Below are positions 1 to 8,770 of a stretch of DNA of 64,000 bases, piece by piece. Source of the stretch: Solwaraspora sp. WMMD406. Its GTDB lineage: Bacteria > Actinomycetota > Actinomycetes > Mycobacteriales > Micromonosporaceae. Made by a program: the position numbers and the translations under genes. The DNA lies in the NCBI RefSeq assembly GCF_029626025.1, contig NZ_JARUBF010000001.1, positions 5,984,001-6,048,000 of the forward strand. Direction: 5' to 3'. The stretch's first letter is position 1. Each line of letters begins with the position of its first letter. Below the pieces are notes generated by a model that ran no database searches, was not told the origin of the DNA, and saw only the letters and a program-made list of their open reading frames with translations.

Positions 1-20
1 GCGCGCATCTCGGTGCTCAT
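1..20 (-). CDS. 5' end of a gene running off the left edge (possibly cysH)
   Basis: Only the first codons are inside the window: an ATG at 18-20 on the minus strand reading M-S-T-E-M-R. A purine-rich stretch (gcgaggtgaggtg) sits just upstream as a plausible ribosome binding site. It lies 22 bases downstream of the sulfite/nitrite reductase stop on the same strand, so co-transcription is likely. In actinobacteria the gene after this reductase is often phosphoadenylylsulfate reductase (cysH). That identity is inferred from position alone. Confidence 0.35.
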
Positions 21-42
21 GACCACACCTCACCTCGCTCGT

Positions 43-1734
43 TCAACGCAACTCCTCCTCGTCGACCCGGACGGCCCACTGGGCGAACGCTTCGCCGTCG
101 GACCGACCAGCCAGGTAACGCCGGACCACGCGTTCGACGTACTCGGGAAGCTCGTCGGCGGTGGTCTTCAGGCCGCGCGGCTTACGGCCGAACCCGGCCG
201 TCTGTCCCTGCGCCATGCCCAGCCCACCACCGAGATGGATCTGGAATCCCTCGACCTGCCGGCCGTCCGGACCGACCACCAGCTGGCCCTTGAGCCCGAT
301 GTCGGCGACCTGCGTACGGGCGCACGCGTTCGGACAGCCGTTGATGTGGATCGAGATGTCGGCGTCCTCGGCCAGGCCGGCGGCCGACAGCCGCTGCTCC
401 AACCGGGCCACCAGTTCCTCGCCGCGCCGCTTGGTCTCGACGATCGCCAGCTTGCAGTACTCGATGCCGGTGCAGGCCATCGTGCCGCGCCGCCAGGTCG
501 ACGGCTGAGCCTCCAGACCGATGGCGCGCATGCCGGTGACCAGCGAGTCGACCCGCTGCGGCGCCACGTCGAGGACCAGCAGCTTCTGGTACGGGGTGAG
601 CCGTACCCGGTCGGAGCCGTGCTCGGCGACCAGATCGGCCAGGGCGGCGAGTTGACTGCCGGAGACCCGGCCCACCACCGGGGCGGCACCGACGTAGCGG
701 CGGCCGTCGGCCTGGGCGTGCACCCCGATGTGGTCGATCGGCTTGGCCGGCAGGTCCGGGGCCGGACCGTCCAGCAGGGTGCGGCCGAGGTATTCCTTCT
801 CCAGCACCTCGCGGAACTTCTCCGGCCCCCAGTCGGCGACCAGGAACTTCAACCGGGCCCGGTGGCGCAGCCGACGGTATCCGTAGTCACGGAAGATGCC
901 GACCACACCGGCCCAGACGTCCGGTACCTCGGCCAACGGCACCCACACTCCGAGCCGCTGGGCGATCATCGGGTTGGTCGAGAGCCCGCCGCCGACCCAG
1001 AGATCGAATCCGGGGCCGTGCTCGGGGTGCTCGACCCCGACGAACGAGATGTCGTTGACCTCGTACGGGGTGTCGGCCAGCCAGGAGATCGAGGACTTGA
1101 ACTTGCGCGGCAGGTTGGAGAACTCCTTGCTGCCGACGTACCGGCGGACGATCTCGTCGATCGCCGGGGTCGGGTCGAGCTTTTCGGCGGCGGCCACCCC
1201 GGCCACCGGGCTGCCGAGCACGATCCGGGGGCAGTCGCCGCACGCCTCGGTGGTTTCCAGTCCGACGGCTTCGAGCGCCTTCCAGATGGCCGGCATGTCC
1301 TCGACCCGGATCCAGTGCAGCTGGATGTTCTGCCGGTCGGTGATGTCGGCGGTGTCCCGGCCGTACCGCTGGGAGATGTCGGCGATGGTGCGCAGCTGAG
1401 CCAGGTCGAGCTGACCGCCGTCGATGCGGACCCGGAGCATGAAGTACTCGTCTTCCAGCTCGTGCGGCTCCAGCACGGCGGTACGACCACCGTCGATGCC
1501 GGCCTTGCGCTGGGTGTAGAGGCCCCACCAGCGGAACCGGCCACGCAGGTCGGCCGGGTCGATCGAGGCGAAGCCCCGGTGGGCGTAGATGTTCTCGATC
1601 CGGGCCCGCACGTTGAGTGGATCGTCGTCCTTCTTGGTCCGCTCGTTGGGGTTGAGCGGCTCACGGTGTCCAAGCGCCCACTGTCCCTCGCCGCGCCGGC
1701 GGCCGGGTCGGGTCGGGGTGCTGTTGCGCGCCAT
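43..1734 (-). CDS. Ferredoxin-dependent assimilatory sulfite/nitrite reductase
   Basis: A 563-residue siroheme/[4Fe-4S] reductase of the NirA/SirA family, which carries out the six-electron reduction of sulfite to sulfide (or nitrite to ammonia) with ferredoxin. The cluster cysteines are visible as CTGIEYCKLA in the middle and NGCPNACAR near the C-terminus, the standard C-x5-C plus C-x3-C arrangement. Length matches the family. I chose ATG 1734 (MARNSTPTR) because the open frame upstream to 1941 is a compositional extension that overlaps a predicted leader peptide in another frame. Neighbours suggest a sulfate-assimilation operon, with another gene starting 22 bases downstream. Sulfite is the likelier substrate, from that context and the leader peptide, but sequence alone does not separate sulfite from nitrite. 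Confidence 0.9.
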   Translation of the reverse strand: MARNSTPTRPGRRRGEGQWALGHREPLNPNERTKKDDDPLNVRARIENIYAHRGFASIDPADLRGRFRWWGLYTQRKAGIDGGRTAVLEPHELEDEYFMLRVRIDGGQLDLAQLRTIADISQRYGRDTADITDRQNIQLHWIRVEDMPAIWKALEAVGLETTEACGDCPRIVLGSPVAGVAAAEKLDPTPAIDEIVRRYVGSKEFSNLPRKFKSSISWLADTPYEVNDISFVGVEHPEHGPGFDLWVGGGLSTNPMIAQRLGVWVPLAEVPDVWAGVVGIFRDYGYRRLRHRARLKFLVADWGPEKFREVLEKEYLGRTLLDGPAPDLPAKPIDHIGVHAQADGRRYVGAAPVVGRVSGSQLAALADLVAEHGSDRVRLTPYQKLLVLDVAPQRVDSLVTGMRAIGLEAQPSTWRRGTMACTGIEYCKLAIVETKRRGEELVARLEQRLSAAGLAEDADISIHINGCPNACARTQVADIGLKGQLVVGPDGRQVEGFQIHLGGGLGMAQGQTAGFGRKPRGLKTTADELPEYVERVVRRYLAGRSDGEAFAQWAVRVDEEELR

Positions 1735-1867
1735 CTCGGCGTCCTCCGTGTCTGCGGGTGGTCTGCGGAGGCGGCACGGACGCCGGGGCCATCTGGAGAT
1801 GGCCGGGCCGATGGAGCGCGATGGCCGGCGCGGTGCCGCCCGGAACCGGAAAAGTGGTCGGGCGTGC

Positions 1868-1954
1868 TCAGCTAGCCGGACAGATGGCGCTGCGGACGCG
1901 ACCGTAATCGACGTGGCGGCGGGCCACGAAGCGGCGCTCAACGGCAGCGGTCAT
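1868..1954 (-). CDS. Predicted leader peptide upstream of the sulfite reductase
   Basis: A 28-codon reading frame encoding M-T-A-A-V-E-R-R-F-V and continuing A-R-R-H-V-D-Y-G-R-V, then R-S-A-I-C-P-A-S. The RRHVD-(Y/F/L)-(G/C)-RV-x-SA-(I/L)-C core matches the short actinobacterial peptides annotated as putative leader peptides ahead of sulfur-metabolism genes. It ends with a cysteine codon close to the stop, 133 bases before the reductase start. This suggests cysteine-responsive translational attenuation of the operon. The pattern is seen directly and the family match is from memory. Regulation is inferred, as no paired hairpins were worked out. Confidence 0.72.
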   Translation of the reverse strand: MTAAVERRFVARRHVDYGRVRSAICPAS

Positions 1955-2000
1955 GTACGGTATGCTGCCACATCCGTAGGCATCAGACCAGCGTACGGTA
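1955..2000 (-). promoter_or_regulatory. Direct repeat in the sulfite reductase leader promoter region
   Basis: The 8-mer gtacggta occurs twice, at 1955-1962 and 1993-2000 (38 bases apart), just upstream of the leader peptide start. This is a reasonable place for a promoter or regulator site. No protein is assigned to it. Confidence 0.3.
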
Positions 2001-2037
2001 GCCGTCGTCCCACATGACGGGCGACGTGTGGTGGCCC

Positions 2038-3561
2038 TCACCGGCGGGCGAGCGGCACCGCCAGGACGGCCTCGGTGCCACCACCGGCACGATTACGCAA
2101 TTCGATGCTGCCCCGCAGTTCTCCGGTGGCCAACGCCCGGACGATCTGCAGCCCAAGCCGGCCGCCGCCCTCGGCGTCGAAGTCGGCGGGCAGCCCCTGG
2201 CCGTTGTCGGCCACCGTCACGTGCAGCTGTTTGCGGAACCGGTGTGCCGAGACCACCACCTCGGCCGGTTGCACGGGACTCGCCGACGCCGACGCGTCGG
2301 CCGATGACGGGAAGCCGTGCTCGACCGCGTTGAGCAGCAGTTCGTTGAGCACCATCACCAGCGAGGTGGCGATCTCGGCCGGCAGCACCCCGAAGCTTCC
2401 TTCGCGATGCATGACCACCCGGACCTCGGTGCTGGCCACCTCGGTCGCGGCGCTGGCCACCCGGTCGACGATGCCGTCGAACTCGACCGCCTCGTCGCTG
2501 GACATGGAGAGGGTCTCGTGCACCAGCGCGATCGAGGCGACTCGACGTACCGATTCCTCCAGGGCCGCCCGCGCCGCCGGCTGCTCGACCCGGCGGGCCT
2601 GCAGTCGCAGCAGCGCGGCCACCGTCTGCAGGTTGTTCTTGACCCGGTGATGGATCTCCCGGATGGTGGCGTCCTTGGTGATCAGGGCGCGGTCCCGGCG
2701 GCGTACCTCGGTGATGTCGCGGACCAGGACCAGGGCTCCGATCGGCACACCGGCCGGCATCAGCGGCAGCGCCCGGGTCAGCATGGTGGCGCCCCGGGCT
2801 TCGATCTCCTTGCGGGCCGGTGCCTCCCCGCGCAGCGCGGCGAGGATCCGGTTGGCCGCGTCGGTGCCTTCCAACGGGTCGTCGGCGAGTCGGTGCGCCA
2901 ACGCCGCGAGGTCCTCACCGACCAGATGCGCGGCGAATCCGAGCCGACGGAACGCCGACTGGGCGTTGGGGCTTGCGTAGGTGACCTTGCCGCTGGCGTC
3001 CAGCCGGATCAGCCCGTCACCGACCCGGGGCGCCGAGGTGGTCTCGCCCGGATGCCGGACCGGCGGGAAGGTGCCGTCGGCGACCATCTGGGCCAGGTCG
3101 TCGGCGGTGGTCAGGTAGTTGAGTTCGAGCTGGCTGGGGGTGCGGGCGGTGGAGAGGTTGGTGTCCCGGCCGATCACGGCGATGATCCGACCCGGCTCAC
3201 CGTCGGCGGCGCGTAGCAGCACCGGCATCGCCTCGTGCCGGGCCGGGGTGTTGCCGTACCAGACCGGGTCTCCTTCCCGCCAGATCCGGCCCTGGGCGTA
3301 CGCGATGGTCAGGTGCGCCACCTCCGGGCCGTCGACGGTTCGGCCGACCTGGTCGTCCTGGTATGCCGTCGGGGCGGTGGTCGGCCGTACCTGCGCGACG
3401 CAGAGGAACGCGCCGATCGTGTCGACCGGCACCCACAGCAGCAGGTCCGCGAAGGACAGATCGGACAAAAGCTGCCATTCACCTGCCAGACGGTGCAGAT
3501 GGTCGATGTCGACCGGCCGCAGGGTGGTGTGTTCCTCGACGAGATCACGAAGGGTGGACAC
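2038..3561 (-). CDS. pdtaS: PdtaS-like sensor histidine kinase (HisKA_2 family)
   Basis: A 507-residue soluble histidine kinase. The order is an N-terminal GAF-like sensory region (about 1-150), a PAS region (about 175-285), a HisKA_2 dimerisation/phosphoacceptor segment with IREIHHRVKNNLQ around 300, and an HATPase domain with NELLLNAVEHG and the G1 box DNGQGLP. This matches PdtaS, which phosphorylates the antiterminator PdtaR in actinobacteria. No membrane segments are seen. The start is GTG (MSTLRDLVEEH). No partner response regulator is adjacent, which is usual for pdtaS. The symbol rests on architecture. Confidence 0.85.
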   Translation of the reverse strand: MSTLRDLVEEHTTLRPVDIDHLHRLAGEWQLLSDLSFADLLLWVPVDTIGAFLCVAQVRPTTAPTAYQDDQVGRTVDGPEVAHLTIAYAQGRIWREGDPVWYGNTPARHEAMPVLLRAADGEPGRIIAVIGRDTNLSTARTPSQLELNYLTTADDLAQMVADGTFPPVRHPGETTSAPRVGDGLIRLDASGKVTYASPNAQSAFRRLGFAAHLVGEDLAALAHRLADDPLEGTDAANRILAALRGEAPARKEIEARGATMLTRALPLMPAGVPIGALVLVRDITEVRRRDRALITKDATIREIHHRVKNNLQTVAALLRLQARRVEQPAARAALEESVRRVASIALVHETLSMSSDEAVEFDGIVDRVASAATEVASTEVRVVMHREGSFGVLPAEIATSLVMVLNELLLNAVEHGFPSSADASASASPVQPAEVVVSAHRFRKQLHVTVADNGQGLPADFDAEGGGRLGLQIVRALATGELRGSIELRNRAGGGTEAVLAVPLARR

Positions 3562-3636
3562 CCCCGTAGCCTGCCATGCCCCGAGGTCGTACCGACAGCC
3601 GTCACCCGGTCGGTACGGGCCCTGCCCGCCCGCCGC

Positions 3637-4719
3637 TCACCGGGTAGCGGTCACCTTGGCCAGCCCGCGTGGCGCGTCCGGATCCTCCCCCCGGGCCACC
3701 GCCAGCGCCAGCGCCAGCCGCTGCGCCGGCAGGATGTCCAGCAACGGGGCGTACCGCTCGTCGACCCGGGGCAGCACGATGGCCGCGGCCGGCGCCGGAT
3801 CGGTCACGTCGCCCGACGCGGTGCCGGCCGAGCCGGTACCGGCCGACGTGACCCCGGCGCCGATGGTCAACACGTCCGCCCGCCGCTCGGCGAGTCGCCG
3901 CAGCACCTCGCGCATGGCGGACCCGCCGGGGCCGGTGCCGACGACCGCGATCACCGGCACGTCCGGGTCGGCCATGGCCAACGGCCCGTGCAGCAGGTCG
4001 GCGCCGGAGAAGGCCAACGCCGGCAGGTACGAGGTTTCCATCAGCTTGAGGGCGATCTCCCGGGCGGTCGGGTAGGCGTAGCCACGGCCGGTGGTGACCA
4101 GCTGGGCCGCGAACCGGTAGCGCGGGGCCAGCTCGGTAGGGACGGGATCGGCGAGCACCCGCTCGGCCAGTTCCGGCAGGGCGTCGAGCGCGGCCCGCTC
4201 GTCGGCCGGCAGCGACCCGTCGCCGGCGCGGATCCCTTCGATCAGCATGAGCAGGGCGAGCAACTGCGCGGTGTACGTCTTGGTGGCCGCGACCGCGCGT
4301 TCGTGCCCGGCCGCGATGTCGATCGTCAGCTCGGCCGCCTCGGCCAGCGGCGAGTCCGGCTGGTTGGTGACGGCCACGGTCGTCGCGCCACCGGCCCGGG
4401 CCACCCGTAGTACCTCGGCGAGATCGGGTGAGCCGCCGCTCTGGCTCACCCCGACGACGAGCGCGTCGCGCAGGTCGGGACGGGCACCGAAGAGGGTGAC
4501 GGCGCTGGGCGAGGCGAGTCCGGCCGGCAGGCCGAGCCGGATCTCGGTGAGGTACGCCGCGTACAGCGCGGCGTGGTCGGAGGTGCCACGCGCGGTGAAC
4601 ACCACATGCCGGGGGCGGCGCCGGGCCACCACGGCGGCGACGGCCGCGATCGGGTCCGCGTACGCGGGTTGGCGTAGCCGGGCGTAGCCGGCTGGCTGCT
4701 CCGCGATGTCGGCTGCCAT
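3637..4719 (-). CDS. SIS-domain sugar-phosphate isomerase/deaminase-like protein
   Basis: A 360-residue protein with two SIS folds like the isomerase half of GlmS, but without the glutaminase domain. Sugar-phosphate contact motifs are visible: GTSDHAAL early, SQSGGSPD, and the stretch HERAVAATKTYTAQL typical of GlmS/AgaS/FrlB-type proteins. It probably isomerises or deaminates a phosphorylated amino sugar in the cytoplasm. The ATG at 4719 (MAADIAEQ) is preferred because GGGAAG precedes it at good spacing, although the frame stays open to 4785. It is monocistronic between convergent and divergent neighbours. The exact substrate is unknown. Confidence 0.8.
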   Translation of the reverse strand: MAADIAEQPAGYARLRQPAYADPIAAVAAVVARRRPRHVVFTARGTSDHAALYAAYLTEIRLGLPAGLASPSAVTLFGARPDLRDALVVGVSQSGGSPDLAEVLRVARAGGATTVAVTNQPDSPLAEAAELTIDIAAGHERAVAATKTYTAQLLALLMLIEGIRAGDGSLPADERAALDALPELAERVLADPVPTELAPRYRFAAQLVTTGRGYAYPTAREIALKLMETSYLPALAFSGADLLHGPLAMADPDVPVIAVVGTGPGGSAMREVLRRLAERRADVLTIGAGVTSAGTGSAGTASGDVTDPAPAAAIVLPRVDERYAPLLDILPAQRLALALAVARGEDPDAPRGLAKVTATR

Positions 4720-4807
4720 CCCACTTCCCGGTCTCGTCACGGCCCGCCTCCCGAATCTGCTCGATGTAGCTCGATTGGCGCTCATTCTTGCACGCTTTTC
4801 GTTTCAT

Positions 4808-4833
4808 GAGCAACGTAGTGAGCAGTAACGAGC
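4808..4833. promoter_or_regulatory. Repeated GAGC motifs between divergent SIS and TPR genes
   Basis: Three gagc-led repeats (gagcaacgta, gagcagtaac, gagcaag) start at 4808, 4820 and 4830 in an unusually AT-richer patch between two divergent genes. Close-spaced direct repeats upstream of an amino-sugar gene fit a DeoR- or GntR-type operator. The regulator is not identified. Confidence 0.3.
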
Positions 4834-4913
4834 AAGGGTGCCACGATAGCCGCTCCGTGCCCTAGGCTGCCGGAGCCAAGGGGGGACGATCACGCGACGA
4901 GGATCGGAAGAAC

Positions 4914-6707
4914 GTGTCCGAGGGAATACACGACCCGCGTCTGGCCGCCGAGGGCGAACTGGCGCTGGCACGGCTGGCGCTGGAGGAAGGCGACTACCGA
5001 CACGCCGCCGACCACGTCGCCGGCGCGATCACCCATGCTCCGACTCTGCCCGAGGTGCACGAGCTGCTCACCCGGCTGGCCGCGCGCACCAGCGGCGGAC
5101 TGGAGCTGTTCCCCCTCGACGACCATGTGTTCATCGGCACCGTGGTAGCCCGGGCACATCTGCTGGCCGCCGCCGGCCGGCCCGGCGAAGGACTGGAGCT
5201 GCTGGCCGCCGCGACCAGCCACGCGCCGGGCGCGGACTGGGCCGGGGTGCCCTGGGTCAGCGCCGAGGAGCTGCCCGGCCGGCTGGATCCGGACCAGATC
5301 GCGATCGTGCTGATGCAGATCTGTGCCGGCGTACCCGATCCGGTCCCCACCGGCGACCGGCCCCCGCTGCTGCCGTACCTGCGGCTGGCAGACCACGCCA
5401 CCGCCGCGCACCCGCACCACGGCCTGCTGCTCGGCGCCAGCTCGGCGCTGGCCCGCCGGCTCGGTGAGATTCCGACCGCCCTCGACTGGGCGACCCGAGG
5501 AGTCCGCGCCGAACCGACGAAACTCGCCGAGGTCTGGCTCGGGTACGCCTACCGCAGCGCCGGCCGGACCGCCGACGCGATCACCGCGCTACGCCGGGCC
5601 AGCGCCCACGACCCGGACGACCTGTCGATCTACGCCGACATCGCCGGCACCCTGGCCGACGCCGGCCGACTCGACGAAGCGATCACCTGGATCGAGCAGG
5701 CGCTGGCCCGTAACCCGACCTTCGGCTGTGCGGTGCACACCGCGTACCGGCTGCGTTACCAACGCGACGCCGCGCTGCACCACCTGATCGCGCTCGCCGA
5801 CTTTCAGCGCGACCATCCCGACGACTCCCACGAACACCACGACCTGGCCGAGTGCTGCCACGACCGGCCCTGGCTGTCGCGGCTACCGGCCGCCGGCGGC
5901 ACGGTCGTGGCGACCATCGAACGGGCCCTCACCCGGGGCCTGGTGCCGACCAGGTTGTCGCTGCGTCACCCGGAGCCGCCCAGCGCGATGCGCCTGCTCG
6001 GCACGGCCTTTCCCGGGCTGCCGGTCACGGTCGAACGAACCCCCGACCCCGACCCGCGAGTGCCGAGACGCACCTCGGTACGGCAGTTGTGGCGCTACGC
6101 CGGCTGGCAGGCCGATCCGGCGCTGGACCATCCCTCACCGGTGGCGTGCGAACGGATCCGGCAGGTCGCCCAACCGGTCTGGAGCCATCCGCCAGCGGCC
6201 TACGACAACGCGGTCGTACTCGCCACGCTGGACGTGGACGACCTGCTCGGTCTGCTGGTGCATCCACCGCCGCCGGCCGACCCCGACCTCGACCCGGCCG
6301 GCTGGCTCCGCTGCGTCCAGGTCTGGGCCTGCCTGGGGATGCTGCATCACCGCACCGACGAAGCGTGGGCGCTGTCCACCCGCCGCCGGGTACTCGTCGA
6401 CGTGGCCTGGGGAGTCGAGGACTGGGCCGCCGAAGCAGCGATGTTCGCGCTGGTCACCGCCGCCTGGGTGGATCCGGAGGTACGGCCGGACGTGTCCCGG
6501 GTGGTAGCCGAGCGGCTCGCCGACGCGGTCGAGGTGGCCGGCTACCGCAGCGTGCCGATCCTCTGGTCGCTGGCCCAGCTGGCGCTGGCCACACCAGATC
6601 TCGACCCGGACACGACAGCCACCGCACGTCGGATCGTCGGTCGGTCGGCACGGGTCCCCCGCCAACGCCGACCCGGCCTGATCCGCCGGCTCCTCGGCCG
6701 GGGCTGA
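4914..6707 (+). CDS. TPR-repeat protein of unknown function
   Basis: A 597-residue cytoplasmic protein starting at GTG (VSEGIHDPRL). The N-terminal 300 residues carry tetratricopeptide-like helices, for example LAEVWLGYAYRSAGRTADAI around 205-225 and LSIYADIAGTLADAGRLDEA around 238-258. The C-terminal half is Trp/Arg-rich without recognisable motifs (VRQLWRYAGWQADPALDHP). No signal peptide or membrane segment is seen. TPR helices usually mediate protein contacts. The gene's stop lies within a 26-bp tandem duplication. No pathway can be assigned. Confidence 0.75.
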   Translation: MSEGIHDPRLAAEGELALARLALEEGDYRHAADHVAGAITHAPTLPEVHELLTRLAARTSGGLELFPLDDHVFIGTVVARAHLLAAAGRPGEGLELLAAATSHAPGADWAGVPWVSAEELPGRLDPDQIAIVLMQICAGVPDPVPTGDRPPLLPYLRLADHATAAHPHHGLLLGASSALARRLGEIPTALDWATRGVRAEPTKLAEVWLGYAYRSAGRTADAITALRRASAHDPDDLSIYADIAGTLADAGRLDEAITWIEQALARNPTFGCAVHTAYRLRYQRDAALHHLIALADFQRDHPDDSHEHHDLAECCHDRPWLSRLPAAGGTVVATIERALTRGLVPTRLSLRHPEPPSAMRLLGTAFPGLPVTVERTPDPDPRVPRRTSVRQLWRYAGWQADPALDHPSPVACERIRQVAQPVWSHPPAAYDNAVVLATLDVDDLLGLLVHPPPPADPDLDPAGWLRCVQVWACLGMLHHRTDEAWALSTRRRVLVDVAWGVEDWAAEAAMFALVTAAWVDPEVRPDVSRVVAERLADAVEVAGYRSVPILWSLAQLALATPDLDPDTTATARRIVGRSARVPRQRRPGLIRRLLGRG

Positions 6708-6753
6708 CCCACCGGGCACTCGGCCGGGGCTGACCCACCGGGCACTCGGCCGG
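6695..6753. repeat. 26-bp tandem duplication spanning the TPR gene stop codon
   Basis: Two perfect 26-bp copies (6695-6720 and 6721-6746) and a 7-bp partial copy. The TGA stop of the TPR gene (6705-6707) lies in the first copy, so the second copy carries an unused duplicate of the gene end. Confidence 0.9.
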
Positions 6754-6787
6754 ACCGCAGCCACCGGCTGACCAGCCGGGGTGGGTA

Positions 6788-7003
6788 CTAGTCGATGACC
6801 GCGATCAGGTCACCTTCCTGAACGACGTCGCCTTCGCCGACGGCGAGCTGTCGCACCACGCCGTCGCACTCGGCCACCACCGGGATCTCCATCTTCATGG
6901 ATTCCAGGATCACCAGAGTGTCTCCGTCGGAAACGGTGTCGCCGGTGGCGACCACCACCTTCCAGACGTTCGCCACCATCTCGGCCCGGATCTCCTCGGC
7001 CAT
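6788..7003 (-). CDS. Stand-alone biotin carboxyl carrier / biotinyl-lipoyl domain protein
   Basis: A 71-residue protein made of a single biotinyl domain. The biotin-accepting lysine sits in the ESMKMEIPV hairpin. The rest of the flattened barrel is visible as AEMVANVWKVVV and VGEGDVVQEGDLIAVID. It would carry carboxyl groups for an acyl-CoA carboxylase encoded elsewhere. ATG 7003 (MAEEIRAEM) gives the normal length; the frame is open upstream but without homology. The nearest gene is divergent bL37. Confidence 0.88.
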   Translation of the reverse strand: MAEEIRAEMVANVWKVVVATGDTVSDGDTLVILESMKMEIPVVAECDGVVRQLAVGEGDVVQEGDLIAVID

Positions 7004-7173
7004 CTGCCGGCCCTCCCTCGTCGGCCGGCCAGCGCCGGCCGTCCTCGTCCGCCCATCGCGATGTGCGAAAGGTATCCAACCATGTGCCCGCCGCGCATGC
7101 CGGTCAGCAGACCGGCCTAGCATCAACAGGTCAGCTCCCGGTCTACGGGAGACACCGTCCGACGGGAGGGCAC

Positions 7174-7248
7174 ATGGCCAAGAAGGCACGCAAGAAGAAG
7201 GCGCGCAAGAAGAGCGCGGCCAACCACGGCAAGCGCCCCAACTCCTGA
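7174..7248 (+). CDS. 50S ribosomal protein bL37
   Basis: A 24-residue, very basic protein: MAKKARKKKARKK followed by SAANHGKRPNS. The KKARKK-like basic head and the NHGKRPN tail match the tiny actinobacterial large-subunit protein bL37. A good Shine-Dalgarno (gggaggg) lies about 4 bases before the ATG. Such genes are easily missed because of their length. The gene stands alone between a divergent biotin carrier and convergent rsrA. Confidence 0.85.
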   Translation: MAKKARKKKARKKSAANHGKRPNS

Positions 7249-7351
7249 GGTGCCAGTCGCCGGCCGGGACCAACGGGGTTCCGGTCGGCGGCCCGTGACA
7301 GGATCAGCGGCCGTGACCGGCGGCCCGTGACGGACCGCGCCGACCGACCGG

Positions 7352-7642
7352 TCAGTCCGGCAGATATTCGCGGGACTCGGCGTCGAAGGCGAACTCGCTG
7401 AGCTTGGCCCGCAGCCGCTCGCGCAGCTCCACGGGAGCCGTCTCGTTGCCGCAACACCGCGCGACCAGAGCCTTGACCTCCTGCTCGATGCCGTACTCGC
7501 GCAGGCAGGGAGAGCATTCGTCGAGGTGGTGCCGGATGAGCCGGCGTCGCTCGTCAGCGCATTCCAGGTCGAGGTAGAGGTAGACCTCGGCGAGTACCTG
7601 ACGACAGTCCTGCTCGGATGAGTCAGCGCCCACGATCGTCAC
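7352..7642 (-). CDS. rsrA: Zinc-binding anti-sigma factor (RsrA/RshA-like)
   Basis: A 96-residue ZAS-domain anti-sigma factor. The redox/zinc motif H-x3-C-x2-C is present as HHLDECSPC, with an upstream cysteine (QDC) and the pair RCCGNE downstream. In this family, thiol oxidation releases zinc and frees the cognate sigma factor. The GTG start overlaps the sigma gene's TGA by four bases (GTGA), so the two are translationally coupled. It is probably autoregulated with sigR under disulfide stress. Confidence 0.88.
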   Translation of the reverse strand: MTIVGADSSEQDCRQVLAEVYLYLDLECADERRRLIRHHLDECSPCLREYGIEQEVKALVARCCGNETAPVELRERLRAKLSEFAFDAESREYLPD

Positions 7643-8295
7643 ACCTCCTGGCTGGCTGCGGCGGGCTTGGTCGACCGGGAACGCTGCAGGCCGCGGTCGG
7701 CCGCGTAGCGCTCCAGCATGCCTCGCAGGTTGCGCCGTCCACGGTGCAGCCGGGACATCACTGTCCCGATCGGAGTGCCCATGATGTCGGCGATCTCCTT
7801 GTAGGAAAATCCCTCCACGTCGGCGAGGTAGACCGCGAGGCGGAACTCCTCCGGCAGCTGCTGCAGGGCGTTCTTGATGTCACTGTCGGGCAGCCGTTCC
7901 AGCGCCTCGGTCTCGGCCGACTTGAGCCCGCTGGAGGTGTGCGACTCCGCGGCTGCGAGCTGCCAGTCGGTGATCTCCTCGGTGGGTGCCTGCACCGGCT
8001 GGCGCTGCCGGCGTCGGTAGGAGTTGATGTAGGTGTTGGTCAGGATGCGGTAGAGCCAGGCCTTGAGATTGGTGCCTTCCTCGAACTGGTGGAAGGCGGA
8101 GAACGCCTTGAGGAAGGTCTCCTGGACCAGGTCCTCGGCGTCGGCCGGGTTACGCGTCATCCGGAGCGCGGCCGCGTACAACTGGTCGACGAACGGCAGC
8201 GCGTCACGCTCGAAACGTGTGCGCCGCTCGTCTGTCCGCTCGGATCGGGTCAACCCCTCGTCTCCCCTCGACTGTCCCGCCGAGGATACGCCCAT
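7639..8295 (-). CDS. sigR: ECF RNA polymerase sigma factor, SigR/SigH type
   Basis: A 218-residue ECF sigma factor. Region 2 reads [17 protein letters not shown] and [20 protein letters not shown]; region 4 reads [21 protein letters not shown] and the helix-turn-helix [16 protein letters not shown]. It directs the thiol-oxidative stress regulon (thioredoxin and mycothiol genes in relatives). I chose ATG 8295 ([10 protein letters not shown]), which gives the usual length. The frame remains open far upstream. Longer SigR isoforms are known in Streptomyces, but there is no clear signal for one here. It is cotranscribed with rsrA. Confidence 0.9.
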   Translation of the reverse strand: MGVSSAGQSRGDEGLTRSERTDERRTRFERDALPFVDQLYAAALRMTRNPADAEDLVQETFLKAFSAFHQFEEGTNLKAWLYRILTNTYINSYRRRQRQPVQAPTEEITDWQLAAAESHTSSGLKSAETEALERLPDSDIKNALQQLPEEFRLAVYLADVEGFSYKEIADIMGTPIGTVMSRLHRGRRNLRGMLERYAADRGLQRSRSTKPAAASQEV

Positions 8296-8770
8296 TGCCG
8301 TACCCGCAGATGCGGTTCGGTGAGGTGTGCCCGTACTCACCGTGGCGCTGGTGCGCACGATGGCCGGACGCGCGGTGGCCGCCGGAGCGGCCCGGCCGGC
8401 TGCGGCCAGGGACTGCGTCGACCACTCGTCGGGTCGCCATGCGGGGGCGTCGCGCAGATGTCGGCCGATCGCCTGCTGACCGGCCGGCCTGATCGAACCC
8501 CGTGTCTCGGTTCGCACCGGTTCACCCCTTCGTCGCGTACTGCTTCCGGGGGATGTAACGCTGCGCGAACGGCAGGGCATTCCAGCCAGCTCTGCCACCC
8601 GTCCCGGTTCCGGTGACGACGATGGGCACCGGAACCGGGAGGGGCCTGGGATCTCCGCGGTGGTGTCGCCACCGCGGCTCGTCGCGGGCCGGCTCGGCGC
8701 CACGCACACCGGATGCAACGACGCCCGCCGGTCGAGGACACGGCCCCCGGCGCTGCCGGGGAGACCGCTC
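8296..8770. other. Intergenic region upstream of sigR
   Basis: 475 bases without a convincing gene. Reading frames on both strands show coding-shadow composition only. It holds a candidate SigR-type promoter (8557-8583) and short inverted ggttccgg-type repeats around 8610-8645. The length suggests a long sigR 5' leader or more than one promoter. Confidence 0.5.
8557..8583 (-). promoter_or_regulatory. Candidate SigR-type autoregulatory promoter
   Basis: On the minus strand a GGAAT (-35, plus positions 8579-8583) is followed after 19 bases by GTT (-10, 8557-8559). The SigR consensus is GGGAAT-N18-19-GTT. The first G is replaced by T here. Autoregulation of sigR from such a promoter is established in Streptomyces. 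Confidence 0.4.

Noticed and set aside
13-1875. Long plus-strand open frame opposite the sulfite reductase
   Set aside because: Antisense shadow in high-GC DNA; no motifs, while the minus frame has complete siroheme/cluster signatures.
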